NCBI RefSeq assembly: GCF_047730075.1
Contig: NZ_CP159831.1
Location: forward strand, 2,356,001-2,420,000
DNA: 64,000 nucleotides
From: Njordibacter sp905182035
Lineage (GTDB): Bacteria > Pseudomonadota > Gammaproteobacteria > Pseudomonadales > Balneatricaceae
Direction of reading: 5' to 3'
Shown here: in pieces, positions 8,245 to 17,294 of the stretch
Numbering within the stretch: position 1 is the first letter of the stretch
Layout: each line of letters begins with the position of its first letter
Position numbers and translations under genes: made by a program
The notes under the pieces: model-generated
What the model was told of the DNA's origin: nothing
The model's database searches: none
What the model saw: only the letters and a program-made list of their open reading frames with translations

Positions 8245-9672
8245 ATGATCCAGCTGCATAATTTGGCCGTAGAGTTTGATGAAGGTTTTCAACTTAAACA
8301 CATTAATTGGCAAATTGAGCAGCACCAGCATTGGCTGATTACTGGCGCAAATGGCGCGGGTAAATCTGCCCTCGCCGCCGTGTTAGCTGGCTATGGAGAA
8401 ATCCTAGCTGGCAACACTAGTGGCCTTCCTTGCAATATTGGTTGGGTGTCCTTTGAGGCCCAAGCTGAGCTAATTCAAGCCGAACTGAAAAAAGATGATG
8501 CCGACATCCTCGACGTCATAAGCCTCGGTACCCCTGTGCGCGAAATTATCTTTACCGCGGAAATAGATACAACTGTTGCACAGGGTTTAATTCACAAGTT
8601 CGAGTTAAATTATATACTCGATCGCGCCTTCCGAAAGTTATCAACAGGAGAATCTCGAAAAGTCATACTCATTAGGGCCTTGTCTTGTCATGCAGACCTG
8701 TTGATTTTAGACGAGCCCTTTGATGGCCTCGATAGCACCGCTCATACGCTGCTGCAACACCACCTTGCCGAAGTAGTACAACACACCCCAGTGGTTATGG
8801 TACTCAATCGTTTTGACGAAATTCCAGAGTTTATTAGTCACATTGCTTATATGGAGCAAGGCGAACTACGTCATCAAGTGAAGCGAGAAGACACTCAGGC
8901 TTATGCTGAGCTATACCAACTGTTACACCTTAAGACCACAGACTTGCAAGTTCCCGTTGCGGATACAGATAATGTAATCCCAGCGTTAGATCCACAACAA
9001 CCCCTTGTGAAACTTAGCAACATTTGTATCAAGCACACCGACATGGTGTTGCTTAATGATCTCAATTGGAGCATAGAACCGAATCAAAATTGGCAACTCA
9101 GCGGCCCTAACGGCAGTGGTAAAACGGCGCTTTTGTCACTCATCACCGGTGACCACCCCCAGTGCTATACCAACGATATTTTTGTTTTTGGTTACCAAAG
9201 GGGCAATGGCGAAAGCATATGGCAGATTAAACAGTACATAGGTTACGTCTCCACTGCTTTGCAGTGGGAATACCGCGTGGGTACCAGCTTACGCAATGTC
9301 ATCATTTCTGGTTTTTACGATTCCATCGGCTTGTATAGTAGAAGTAGCGACCGGCAAAAACAAATTGCCGATCAATGGTTAGCTTTATTAGGCATGCCAA
9401 ACCGAGGCGACCAGCCTTTTAATAAGCTGTCTTATGGTGACCAGCGCCTGCTACTGATCGCTAGAGCTATGGTTAAGCACCCACCACTGTTAATTCTAGA
9501 TGAACCTTGTTTGGGTCTAGACGATATCAATCGTCAGCTGGTTTTAGCCTTGATCGAAAAAATCTGCGCAGCTAGGGAAACTTCTGTCATTTACGTCAAT
9601 CATCACGCACAAGATCGCATTGCCGGTATCGATAACTATTTAGCTTTAGAAAAATCTTCTGACAATTGTTAA
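8245..9672 (+). CDS. modF: ModF/PhrA-like twin ABC ATPase
   Basis: A 475-residue protein of two fused ABC nucleotide-binding domains. Walker A motifs are GANGAGKSA (about residue 35) and GPNGSGKTA (about 290); signature motifs are LSTGE and LSYGDQ; Walker B motifs are LLILDEPFDGL and LLILDEPCLGL. It resembles E. coli ModF (PhrA) throughout, including VLNRFDEIPEF and TGDHPQ. ModF sits near molybdate genes in E. coli, but its role is poorly defined. No molybdate transport genes are seen here. The gene follows ilvC by 12 bp. Confidence 0.88.
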   Translation: MIQLHNLAVEFDEGFQLKHINWQIEQHQHWLITGANGAGKSALAAVLAGYGEILAGNTSGLPCNIGWVSFEAQAELIQAELKKDDADILDVISLGTPVREIIFTAEIDTTVAQGLIHKFELNYILDRAFRKLSTGESRKVILIRALSCHADLLILDEPFDGLDSTAHTLLQHHLAEVVQHTPVVMVLNRFDEIPEFISHIAYMEQGELRHQVKREDTQAYAELYQLLHLKTTDLQVPVADTDNVIPALDPQQPLVKLSNICIKHTDMVLLNDLNWSIEPNQNWQLSGPNGSGKTALLSLITGDHPQCYTNDIFVFGYQRGNGESIWQIKQYIGYVSTALQWEYRVGTSLRNVIISGFYDSIGLYSRSSDRQKQIADQWLALLGMPNRGDQPFNKLSYGDQRLLLIARAMVKHPPLLILDEPCLGLDDINRQLVLALIEKICAARETSVIYVNHHAQDRIAGIDNYLALEKSSDNC

Positions 9673-9677
9673 TTGTC
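9661..9677. repeat. short inverted repeat at the modF stop
   Basis: GACAATT-GTT-AATTGTC has perfect 7-bp arms and overlaps the modF stop codon. No T run follows, so a terminator is unlikely. It may be a regulator site for the SMR/betI genes or chance. Confidence 0.3.
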
Positions 9678-9740
9678 TCGCATGGCAACCTATCATCGGG
9701 TAAAGTTCAGCTCTAAGTAATTCATATTCAAGGATTAGTA

Positions 9741-10073
9741 ATGAAGAGCTGGTTTTTGCTATTTTTAGCCGTAATATTTGAAGTAGTCGGCACCTCAGCG
9801 ATTAAGCAGTCTGCGGGGTTTACCAAGTTCTTGCCTTCTTTAGCAGTTGCTGTATGTTTTGTGGTGTCGTTTTATCTATTAACGTTCTCCCTCAAAGTAC
9901 TGCCTATTGGCGTAGTCTATGCCGTGTGGTCAGGCATGGGGATCGTACTTATTTCGGTCATTGGCCATTGGTTCTTTAACGAGCGCCTCGATACGCCTGC
10001 CATCATCGGCGTCACCTGTATTCTTTCGGGCGTCATCATTATGCAAGTATTTTCTAAGGCCGTGGCTCACTAG
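9741..10073 (+). CDS. SMR-family small multidrug/quaternary ammonium exporter
   Basis: A 110-residue protein with four transmembrane helices, the standard SMR length. The coupling glutamate is E14 in the first helix (AVIFEVVGTSAIKQS), and helix 3 carries VYAVWSGMG. Such dimers exchange protons for cationic or quaternary ammonium compounds. AAGGA precedes the ATG. Placement 24 bp upstream of betI suggests export or exchange of a choline/betaine-related compound under BetI control, which is inference. Confidence 0.9.
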   Translation: MKSWFLLFLAVIFEVVGTSAIKQSAGFTKFLPSLAVAVCFVVSFYLLTFSLKVLPIGVVYAVWSGMGIVLISVIGHWFFNERLDTPAIIGVTCILSGVIIMQVFSKAVAH

Positions 10074-10097
10074 ATAAATCAGCAATAGGACTTCCTT

Positions 10098-10688
10098 ATG
10101 CCAAAAGTGGGTATGCCAGAAATTAGACGTCCGCAGCTTATCAGAGCCACCATGGAAGTCATCAATCAAGTAGGCTTTCTCAATGCTTCGGTCGCCAAAA
10201 TTGGCCAGCAAGCTGGTATTTCCCCAAGCATCATTAATCACTATTTTGATGGCAAAAGTGGCCTAGTAGAAGCCACTATGCGCAGCATTTTGAAAGACCT
10301 TTCAACGGGCATAAACTTACGTTTAGCTAAAGTACCCAAAGACGATATGATGGGACGCATAGAAGCCATAGTGGGGGAGAATTTTAGCCCCCACCAGAAA
10401 GACGAAGCGGTAGTGAAGACTTGGCTAGCCTTCTGGGCTCAAGCCATGCACGACCCTGCGTTAAATCGCTTACAGCGGGTTAATGAAAAACGCTTACTGT
10501 CGTACCTCAGATTTGAATTAAAGTGCCGTATGCCCCATCAACAAGCACAGATGGTAGCGACAAGTATAGCTGCGCTCATTGACGGAATTTGGCTGCGAAG
10601 TGCTCTTAATCCACAGGGCATAGATTCAAACCTAGCCCGTCAAGTGATTACAGATTATTTGTCTTTGTACCTAAAGACAGAGTCTTAG
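10098..10688 (+). CDS. betI: BetI, TetR-family choline-responsive repressor
   Basis: A 196-residue TetR regulator starting MPKVGMPEIRRPQLIRATM, the BetI hallmark. It has a helix-turn-helix around residues 30-50 (SVAKIGQQAGISPSIINHYF) and a C-terminal ligand domain (FWAQAMHDPALNRLQRVNEKRL in family-typical form). BetI represses the choline-to-glycine-betaine genes until choline binds. betA and betB lie downstream on the opposite strand, beyond an unrelated gene. Confidence 0.95.
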   Translation: MPKVGMPEIRRPQLIRATMEVINQVGFLNASVAKIGQQAGISPSIINHYFDGKSGLVEATMRSILKDLSTGINLRLAKVPKDDMMGRIEAIVGENFSPHQKDEAVVKTWLAFWAQAMHDPALNRLQRVNEKRLLSYLRFELKCRMPHQQAQMVATSIAALIDGIWLRSALNPQGIDSNLARQVITDYLSLYLKTES

Positions 10689-10692
10689 CGAT

Positions 10693-10851
10693 TCACGTCA
10701 TAACATAGGTCATTAAGCACTTTTCTGCCGCTTCTAACGCACCTTCAACTAAGCCACCAAATACCTCTGCTGCTTCAGCAGGCAAGAACATAGACCGGCC
10801 ATGCCATGCATGTTCCAATGCCACTGGTACACTTAACTGCGAATACTCTTG
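10693..10851 (-). pseudogene. C-terminal remnant of a flavin amine oxidase-like gene
   Basis: The 52 codons directly following the TAG at 10852-10854, in the same frame as the GT2-YdjC gene, read QEYSQLSVPV, then HAWHGRSMFLPAEAAEVFG, then GLVEGALEAAEKCL, and end at TGA 10693-10695. The W-GR-F-AE-FGGLVEGAL-A-E pattern resembles the FAD-contacting C-terminus of monoamine oxidase-like flavoenzymes. No upstream remainder of such a gene is present, so it is most likely a deletion remnant. Translation by readthrough of the TAG is a less likely alternative. Confidence 0.5.
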
Positions 10852-12414
10852 CTAACGACTCAAATTATACAAGGCCCAGAATTCATCAACCCGTGCACCG
10901 TCATAATGATCTGTGTATTCTTTTGGCAACAGTTGCAGGTCTCCATGGGTAGCCGGATGACAAATGATTTCAGTAGGCTGAGTAAGTTTAGCTAACTGCC
11001 GTTGCCATTGATTACGCAACATAAACTGTTTACGCCTTGGGTATCTAAAGGGAAGGTAGGTCAAACCGGCCCGTTGCACAGCACGCTTTGCTCTAAGGGA
11101 AAACCAACACAGTAAAAACTGAGGCTTACCCAATAAACTCCAATCGAGTACCAGCCTAGTGTGGCCTAGACCTAAGTTTTTGGCTTGTGGTGCGATACGG
11201 TCAATAATGCCGGGTAACAAGTGCACATGGTGATGGGAATCAAAATAGCTTAGCACCACCCCCTGCTGCTGTAACGCCTTCACTTGCAGCGTGAACTCTT
11301 CCTCAATGTCCTTGAGTAATGGCGCTGAAAGAGTGCGACAACCAAACCAACTCTGTTTAATTAAACGTAACAAAGGTGCAGTTTGTGCCAGGCCATCCAT
11401 ATGATGATGGCCAGTTTTTTGACCTAAAAGCACACCGTTAGTTAAGTTAAAGTGCAGGCCTAGCTGAATGCCAGTTACAGCTTTTAATTCATCAAGCAAA
11501 TATTCTTTATGTAAGCTATTCGCCATAATAGACACACGTTTAATAACACCTAGCTGTGCCAGCTTAAGCATACCTTCGTTAACGGCTGGAGAAATACCCC
11601 AGTCATCGGAGGTAATTTGCAGTAATTCATTTTGGCTTTTACTCAGAGGTGATCGTGGCTGGTATTCACCACGATTTTTTTTGTATTTGAGGTGTATTAA
11701 GGATTTAGTGGAACGAATAAGCTCACCACCAAGACGCAGGGTAGATTGGTCATGGTCGTGTATTAGGGTCACTGGAATAGACGCCACCTTGTCACCTTGC
11801 CCTTGAGCCAATAAAAACATTTCTATATCGTAAGAGAAACCGTGACAGGTAAGGTGACAAAAAAGCTTGGTAGCAAACTCTCGTGTCATAAGTTTTATGC
11901 CACACTGGGTGTCCGATTGTTGAATACCAAATAACAGTCTAACTACTTGATTATAGAATAGGCCAAAAACATGCCGTTTAAATAACGATGGCAAGAGCTT
12001 TGTGGGTAAATGGACGCGACTTTTTGCCAAACGACGGTTGCCCACCACCAAACTAGACCCTTCCCTCACAACCTCTTCAGCTTGGGATAAGAAGGCCAAA
12101 TCAAACGGAAGATCTGCATCGATAAAGGCAATTAAGTTGTACTGAGATTTTAAAAAAGCAGATTGTAGCGCAGCACCCTTGCCTGATGGAGCTAAGTGTT
12201 GATGTAATACAACACGTGAGTCCTCAGAAAACTTCGCCTCTAACATGGCATGAGTTTTATGAACCTCGGTTAACTCACCATTAACACACACAACCACTTC
12301 AAACAGACCGTGCCAGTGCAGCTGTAAATAATCCAGCAACCTCTCTACCTTGTTTAGAATAAACCCACCACTGGCTTTGGCGGGAATGATAATGGATAGG
12401 TCTCGATTAACCAT
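10852..12414 (-). CDS. bifunctional GT2 glycosyltransferase - YdjC/ChbG-type deacetylase
   Basis: A 520-residue two-domain protein. Residues 1-250 form a GT2 fold like dolichyl-phosphate glucosyltransferases (LSIIIPAK, DAD at 99-101, SDTQCGIKLM). Residues about 262-520 form a YdjC/ChbG/HpnK-type metal-dependent carbohydrate deacetylase (TSDDWG with D270-D271, GLHFNLT, HHHVH at 393-397, CHPATHGD with H485 and H489). It may make a lipid-linked sugar and deacetylate it; that is inference. The frame extends to a GTG at 12468, but the GT2 fold begins right after the ATG at 12414. It separates betI from betA, an unusual position. Confidence 0.8.
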   Translation of the reverse strand: MVNRDLSIIIPAKASGGFILNKVERLLDYLQLHWHGLFEVVVCVNGELTEVHKTHAMLEAKFSEDSRVVLHQHLAPSGKGAALQSAFLKSQYNLIAFIDADLPFDLAFLSQAEEVVREGSSLVVGNRRLAKSRVHLPTKLLPSLFKRHVFGLFYNQVVRLLFGIQQSDTQCGIKLMTREFATKLFCHLTCHGFSYDIEMFLLAQGQGDKVASIPVTLIHDHDQSTLRLGGELIRSTKSLIHLKYKKNRGEYQPRSPLSKSQNELLQITSDDWGISPAVNEGMLKLAQLGVIKRVSIMANSLHKEYLLDELKAVTGIQLGLHFNLTNGVLLGQKTGHHHMDGLAQTAPLLRLIKQSWFGCRTLSAPLLKDIEEEFTLQVKALQQQGVVLSYFDSHHHVHLLPGIIDRIAPQAKNLGLGHTRLVLDWSLLGKPQFLLCWFSLRAKRAVQRAGLTYLPFRYPRRKQFMLRNQWQRQLAKLTQPTEIICHPATHGDLQLLPKEYTDHYDGARVDEFWALYNLSR

Positions 12415-12515
12415 AGCTTGGCAGGTATCTCTTAGAATAAGCGCAGCTAAATATTGTAATACAACCACCTCCCCCTGTCGTGACTTTTCAAGAGGGTAAC
12501 AGCAACTTGAAAAAA

Positions 12516-14219
12516 TTATTCTTTTATTGGGTCAAGGGTGCGTACTGGTGTGCCAGTGCGTTGCTGATCTTGCCATTGATCTGCGATCCACACGTTGACA
12601 TTGGATGGTGTTAACGGTGCTTTACCTAAAATTAAGTCAGCAGCTTTCTCCGCCACCATAATAGTAGGCGCGTTTAAGTTGCAGTTTGTTATCACTGGAA
12701 AGATGGAGGAATCCACTACCCTTAGACCTTCGACGCCACGTACTTTACACTCGCTGTCCAGCACTGCCATAACATCATCATCTGCACCCATTTTGCAGGT
12801 GCATGATGGATGGTAGGCACTTTCAACATTTTCTTTCACCCAAGCATCGATCTCATCATCAGTTTGCACTTTTACGCCTGGCTGAATTTCTTCACCTTTA
12901 AACGGATCTAGCGCTGGTTGATTAAGCAGTTCGCGGGTAAGGCGAATACAGTCACGCCAATCCTGCTGGTCTTGTGCTGTGCCAATGTAGTTAAACGATA
13001 TTTCTGGTGCGTCACTTGCTTTGTTAGTCACAATACGGATATGACCACGGCTGCTTGGCTTATTAGGACCAACATGAACCTGATAACCATGGCCATCAAA
13101 GGCTGCATTACCGTCATAACGCATGGCTGCTGGTAAAAAGTGGTATTGAATGTTTGGCCACTTAAGACCTGCACGGGAGCGAATAAAACCACAGGATTCA
13201 AAATGGTTGGTTGCCCCCAATCCAGTTTTAGTGAGAAGCCAGCGAGCGCCAATTAAACCCATATTAAAATAATCAAGCTTGCTATTGAGGCTTATAGGTT
13301 GATTACAGCGGTACTGGAAGTAGACCTCCAAGTGATCTTGTAGGTTCTCACCAACACCTGGCAAATCGTGCAGCAAGGGTACCTGAGCATCTGCCAATAC
13401 TTGGGCAGGGCCCACGCCAGACAATTGTAATAATTGTGGTGAGCCTATGGAACCCGCACTCAATATCACCTCTTTGCTGGCGTGTACTTGTTGCAGTTGT
13501 GCGCCTTGCAGGTATTCTATGCCCGTGGCGTGTTTACCATCAAACAACACCTTTTGAGCCGTCACCCTTTTCATTAAAGTGAGGTTGGGTCGCTTAAGGG
13601 CTCTGCGTAAGTGGGCATTACTGGTACTTGCACGTACACCATTTTTCACGGTCATGTGCATAGCACCAAAACCTTCTTGTTGCTCACCATTAAAGTCTTT
13701 AGTGTATGGGTACCCAGCTTCTTGGCCAGCATCGATAAACGCTTGATATAGTGGGTTGAGACGCATGTTATTGCCGCCACAAGTACCTACTGGGCCGCTA
13801 CCTCCACGGTAATCGTCTTCACCACCTTGCCAAGTTTCCGCCTGCTTAAAATATGGCAAGCAATCAGCATAGTTCCAGCCCGTTGCACCCTGTTCTTGCC
13901 ACTGCTCATAATCCATGGCATGACCACGCGCATACACCATACCGTTGATGGAGGATGAGCCCCCCAAAACCTTGCCACGGGGGCAATGCATTTCACGGCC
14001 ATCTAGCCCAGGTTCTGCTTGGCTGTGGAATTGCCAAGCGTACTTTTCTGTATTCATGGGGTACGACAAGGCCGTGGGCATTTGAATAAAGATGCTTTTA
14101 TCTGAGCCACCCGTTTCTAACAAGAGCACTTGGTGCTGGCCATTATGGCTCAGTCTGTTGGCCAATACGCAGCCGGCGGAACCTGCGCCAACAATAATAT
14201 AATCGTATTTCTTAGTCAT
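12516..14219 (-). CDS. betA: choline dehydrogenase
   Basis: A 567-residue GMC flavoprotein that oxidises choline to betaine aldehyde, and on to glycine betaine. The FAD-binding loop GAGSAGCVLANRLS begins at residue 11, the GMC signature is GKVLGGSSSINGMVYARG, and the catalytic histidine is likely H470 in AYHPSCTCKMG. It lies 13 bp downstream of betB on the same strand, so betB-betA form an operon. A DMSP-linked GMC oxidase such as DddA is a conceivable alternative, but the betB and betI context favours BetA. Confidence 0.94.
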   Translation of the reverse strand: MTKKYDYIIVGAGSAGCVLANRLSHNGQHQVLLLETGGSDKSIFIQMPTALSYPMNTEKYAWQFHSQAEPGLDGREMHCPRGKVLGGSSSINGMVYARGHAMDYEQWQEQGATGWNYADCLPYFKQAETWQGGEDDYRGGSGPVGTCGGNNMRLNPLYQAFIDAGQEAGYPYTKDFNGEQQEGFGAMHMTVKNGVRASTSNAHLRRALKRPNLTLMKRVTAQKVLFDGKHATGIEYLQGAQLQQVHASKEVILSAGSIGSPQLLQLSGVGPAQVLADAQVPLLHDLPGVGENLQDHLEVYFQYRCNQPISLNSKLDYFNMGLIGARWLLTKTGLGATNHFESCGFIRSRAGLKWPNIQYHFLPAAMRYDGNAAFDGHGYQVHVGPNKPSSRGHIRIVTNKASDAPEISFNYIGTAQDQQDWRDCIRLTRELLNQPALDPFKGEEIQPGVKVQTDDEIDAWVKENVESAYHPSCTCKMGADDDVMAVLDSECKVRGVEGLRVVDSSIFPVITNCNLNAPTIMVAEKAADLILGKAPLTPSNVNVWIADQWQDQQRTGTPVRTLDPIKE

Positions 14220-14232
14220 CTTTAAGCATTCC

Positions 14233-15690
14233 TTAATAGGGGGATTCTAAATCGTCTAAACGAACAAAAACGCTTTTCACTTGAGTGTAATGGTGCAGTG
14301 TTTCTGGACCATTTTCCCTGCCAACACCCGATTGTTTGTAACCACCTACGGGCATTTCTGCAGGTGAATCACCCCAGCTGTTGATCCAACATATACCGGC
14401 TTGCATCTGATTAATAACTCGGTGAGCTCTACTAATGTCTTGGCTAAACACACCTGCGGCCAAACCATAATCTGAATCATTGGCGCGAGCGATAACTTCG
14501 TCTTCATCGGTGAACTTTAAAATGGACATCACTGGGCCAAATATTTCTTCTTTTACATGTACCATGTCATCTGTACAATCGGTAAATACAGTAGGTTCAA
14601 CAAAGTACCCATCCTTAGTAGCTGCAGACTGGTGACGATGGCCACCACAGGCCAAACGAGCACTGGTTAGTTTGGCTCCTTTAATGTAGCCCAACACTTT
14701 TTCAAGGTGTTCCGCGCTAATCAACGCACCCATTTGAGTGTCTAAATCTAGCGGATCACCTAGCTTAATAGTATTAGCGCGTTGAACCACTTTGGCGATA
14801 AACTCATCATATACACCGGCTTGCACAAACACTCGCGTGCCATTGGTGCACACTTCACCTTGGGTATAGAAATTAGCCAACATAGCACCCGCTACAGCAT
14901 TGTCTAACTTGGCATCATCAAACACCAACATGGGTGACTTGCCGCCTAACTCCATGGTCACCTGTTTAAGGTTGGATGCGGAGTCCACCATGATTTTTTT
15001 GCCAGTACCAGACTCTCCAGTGAAGGACACTTTAACAATGTCCTTATGGGCAGTGAGCATTTGGCCTACACGGTAATCACCTTGAACAACGTTAAACACG
15101 CCATCAGGTAAACCTGCTTCAGTAAAGATTTCCGCTAATTTCATGACGCTCAAAGGGGTTTCTTCCGAAGGTTTAAATATCATGGCGTTACCTGCAGCTA
15201 GGCAAGGCCCTGACTTCCAACACGCAATTTGGATGGGGTAGTTCCATGCCCCAATACCCGCGCACACACCTAGAGGCTCACGGCGTGACATGAAAAAAGC
15301 ATCTTTACCTAAGTCTTGCTGCGTGCCTTGCATACCACTAATGAGGCCCGCGTAATATTCAATCACATCGGCTCCCGATGCAATATCTACACAATTAGCT
15401 TCTTGCAACGGTTTACCGGTATCTAATACCTCTAGCTCTGCAAGCGCATCATTACGTTCACGTAATATTTGCGCAGCCTTTTGCAAGATACGTGCGCGCT
15501 CAACGGGCATCATGGCAGACCAAATAGCAAAACCGGCTTGCGAAGACACCACTGCGGCATCCACATCTGCCTGGCTAGCTCGGTCTATGGTAGCTAATGA
15601 CTGACCCGTGGCAGGGTTGATGCTAGTAAAGGTTTCATTGGAAGTTGCACTCTTATGAGCACCGTTGATATAGAGGTGTGTGTGTTGCAT
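14233..15690 (-). CDS. betB: betaine aldehyde dehydrogenase
   Basis: A 485-residue NAD(P)-dependent aldehyde dehydrogenase. The general base is E247 in MELGGKS and the nucleophile is C281 in GEVCTNGTR; the cofactor loop is SFTGESGTGKK. It oxidises betaine aldehyde to the osmoprotectant glycine betaine. It is first in the betBA operon, behind a near-consensus promoter and an inverted repeat likely bound by BetI. Confidence 0.95.
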   Translation of the reverse strand: MQHTHLYINGAHKSATSNETFTSINPATGQSLATIDRASQADVDAAVVSSQAGFAIWSAMMPVERARILQKAAQILRERNDALAELEVLDTGKPLQEANCVDIASGADVIEYYAGLISGMQGTQQDLGKDAFFMSRREPLGVCAGIGAWNYPIQIACWKSGPCLAAGNAMIFKPSEETPLSVMKLAEIFTEAGLPDGVFNVVQGDYRVGQMLTAHKDIVKVSFTGESGTGKKIMVDSASNLKQVTMELGGKSPMLVFDDAKLDNAVAGAMLANFYTQGEVCTNGTRVFVQAGVYDEFIAKVVQRANTIKLGDPLDLDTQMGALISAEHLEKVLGYIKGAKLTSARLACGGHRHQSAATKDGYFVEPTVFTDCTDDMVHVKEEIFGPVMSILKFTDEDEVIARANDSDYGLAAGVFSQDISRAHRVINQMQAGICWINSWGDSPAEMPVGGYKQSGVGRENGPETLHHYTQVKSVFVRLDDLESPY

Positions 15691-15720
15691 AGGATTAAGC
15701 CAAAGAGGTTAATTTCATTT

Positions 15721-15742
15721 TTATTGAATGATTGTTCGATAA
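15721..15742. promoter_or_regulatory. probable BetI operator
   Basis: TTATTGAA and TTCGATAA form an 8-bp inverted repeat with one mismatch around TGATTG. It covers the predicted betB transcription start near 15738, which suits repression. BetI as the ligand is inferred from the nearby gene and from the TTGAA/TTC-A character of known sites. Confidence 0.5.
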
Positions 15743-15744
15743 AG

Positions 15745-15772
15745 ATTTTACCTGAATGCATTACAATGTCAA
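15745..15772 (-). promoter_or_regulatory. betBA promoter
   Basis: On the minus strand TTGACA (15767-15772), a 16-bp spacer and TAAAAT (15745-15750), close to the sigma-70 consensus. The leader to the betB ATG is about 48 nt. Confidence 0.65.
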
Positions 15773-15852
15773 TAACAGGGAACTGGACGAAAAGCTGTGC
15801 AGACAAGTAAACTGCTACTTACTGACCTAGACATAACCATTCGAGAATAAAC

Positions 15853-16941
15853 ATGCTCAATTTTTTAATAAAAAGTATTAAATGGACTACCATTAGCGTG
15901 ATTATTTTAGCCGTTGCTTTGGCTTTATTAATTTGGAGCATCACCTTTCACCCTGCCGCATTACAAAAAGAAGTGGTAGTTAACCAAGTCGGTGCACCGG
16001 TTTTGGAATCTGGCCAGCAGGTAAAGATTCTTAGTTGGAACTTGCAGTACATGTCTGGTAAGAATTATGAATTTTGGTACGACCGTTTGGATGGCGATGG
16101 GCCTGATATTCGTGCCAGCAAAGCTGATATTGATCAAACGTTTAATCAGGTTTCGCAGCTAATTATTAAACAAAACCCAGACGTTATTTTGCTACAAGAA
16201 CTACATGATAATGCCAAGCGTACAGATTATGAAGACCAACTCCAGCGTCTACTAACCATGCTTCCTGTTGAATACAAAAACTACAGCGAAGCTTTTTACT
16301 GGCGAGCGAACTTTGTGCCTGTACCACAGATCATGGGCTCAGTTGGCATGAAACTAGCAGTTATTTCTAAGTATAAGTTGGCTGATGCATTGCGCCACCA
16401 ACTAGCCATCATAAAAACTGACCCAATAACTGACCAATTTAACTTTCGCCGAGCAATCCAAGAAGTGAGCCTACCGATATCTGGCGGTAATGAGCTGACT
16501 TTAATGAACACTCACTTTGATGCTTTTGCTCAAGGTTCCAACACCATGCAGCAACAAGTATCTTATTTACAGCAGTTGTTGAGCGGCAAAAATGCAAATG
16601 GCGAGTCCTGGATTATTGGTGGCGACTTTAACTTACTGCCACCAGGTCAATATAAAAACATGGATGCCACCGCACGCAATTACTACCAACCCGATAGTGA
16701 ATTTTCCCGCATCTATGCTCAGTTTAATGTTATCCCAAGTATCGAACAAACTAATGGTGCCGATGCCAACAGTTGGTTTACTCACTTTCCTAATCGTAAA
16801 GAGGTATCTGGCCCAGACCGCACCATTGATTACTTTGTGTATAGCGATCACATTCAGGTAAGTGACGCTCAAGTGCTACAACAAAACACGTGGCATATTT
16901 CAGACCACTTGCCCATGATTGCCACCATCAAGTTGCCATAG
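15853..16941 (+). CDS. membrane-anchored endonuclease/exonuclease/phosphatase-family hydrolase
   Basis: A 362-residue protein with one N-terminal transmembrane segment (about residues 12-32) and then an EEP domain: LSWNLQYM (metal-binding Asn), VILLQELHD (Glu), NTHFDAF, GGDFNLLP (Asp/Asn) and the terminal SDHLP (Asp-His). These motifs define Mg2+-dependent phosphodiesterases such as DNase I, sphingomyelinases and inositol phosphatases. The catalytic domain is probably periplasmic, so a lipid headgroup or extracellular nucleic acid is possible. The substrate is not predictable. Confidence 0.8.
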   Translation: MLNFLIKSIKWTTISVIILAVALALLIWSITFHPAALQKEVVVNQVGAPVLESGQQVKILSWNLQYMSGKNYEFWYDRLDGDGPDIRASKADIDQTFNQVSQLIIKQNPDVILLQELHDNAKRTDYEDQLQRLLTMLPVEYKNYSEAFYWRANFVPVPQIMGSVGMKLAVISKYKLADALRHQLAIIKTDPITDQFNFRRAIQEVSLPISGGNELTLMNTHFDAFAQGSNTMQQQVSYLQQLLSGKNANGESWIIGGDFNLLPPGQYKNMDATARNYYQPDSEFSRIYAQFNVIPSIEQTNGADANSWFTHFPNRKEVSGPDRTIDYFVYSDHIQVSDAQVLQQNTWHISDHLPMIATIKLP

Positions 16942-17019
16942 CCCGATTGCAGCCACTAATGACTGCAGGTGGGTATCGGAATGAGGACTTTGTCTGCATA
17001 AGCTGCTATATTGCGCGCC

Positions 17020-17289
17020 ATGGAACAGTCAGAATTATTCGAAGCCCCAAGCCCTTGTATAGGCGTATGCGAAAATAGCCCCAAGGGTTATTGCAAAGGT
17101 TGTATGCGTTCACGAGACGAGCGTTTTGAGTGGAATAACATGAACACTGGCCAACAGCTTCAGGTGATGAAGTTGTGCGCTCGACGTTACCAGCGCATGT
17201 TGGAGCGCAGACGAATCAAGGCTAAAGGTGACACTAATCTAGAACTAAATTTTGCCGAACCCCAATCACCTCAAACTGATTTGATATAA
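17020..17289 (+). CDS. DUF1289 cysteine-rich small protein
   Basis: An 89-residue protein with SPCIGVCENSPKGYCKGCMRSRDE near the N-terminus, that is a C-x3-C-x7-C-x2-C set, followed by a Trp as in the DUF1289 (YdhL-like) family. Cysteine spacing suggests metal or Fe-S binding. The in-frame TTG at 17011 lies just upstream, but the ATG at 17020 fits the family start. It converges on recJ with 5 bp between stops. Function is unknown. Confidence 0.82.
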   Translation: MEQSELFEAPSPCIGVCENSPKGYCKGCMRSRDERFEWNNMNTGQQLQVMKLCARRYQRMLERRRIKAKGDTNLELNFAEPQSPQTDLI

Positions 17290-17294
17290 CGTAT

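Noticed and set aside
12516..15690. betA/betB as DddA/DddC of acrylate breakdown
   Set aside because: betI, the probable operator and the overall sequence of both enzymes match choline oxidation; DddC would be a methylmalonate-semialdehyde-type dehydrogenase.
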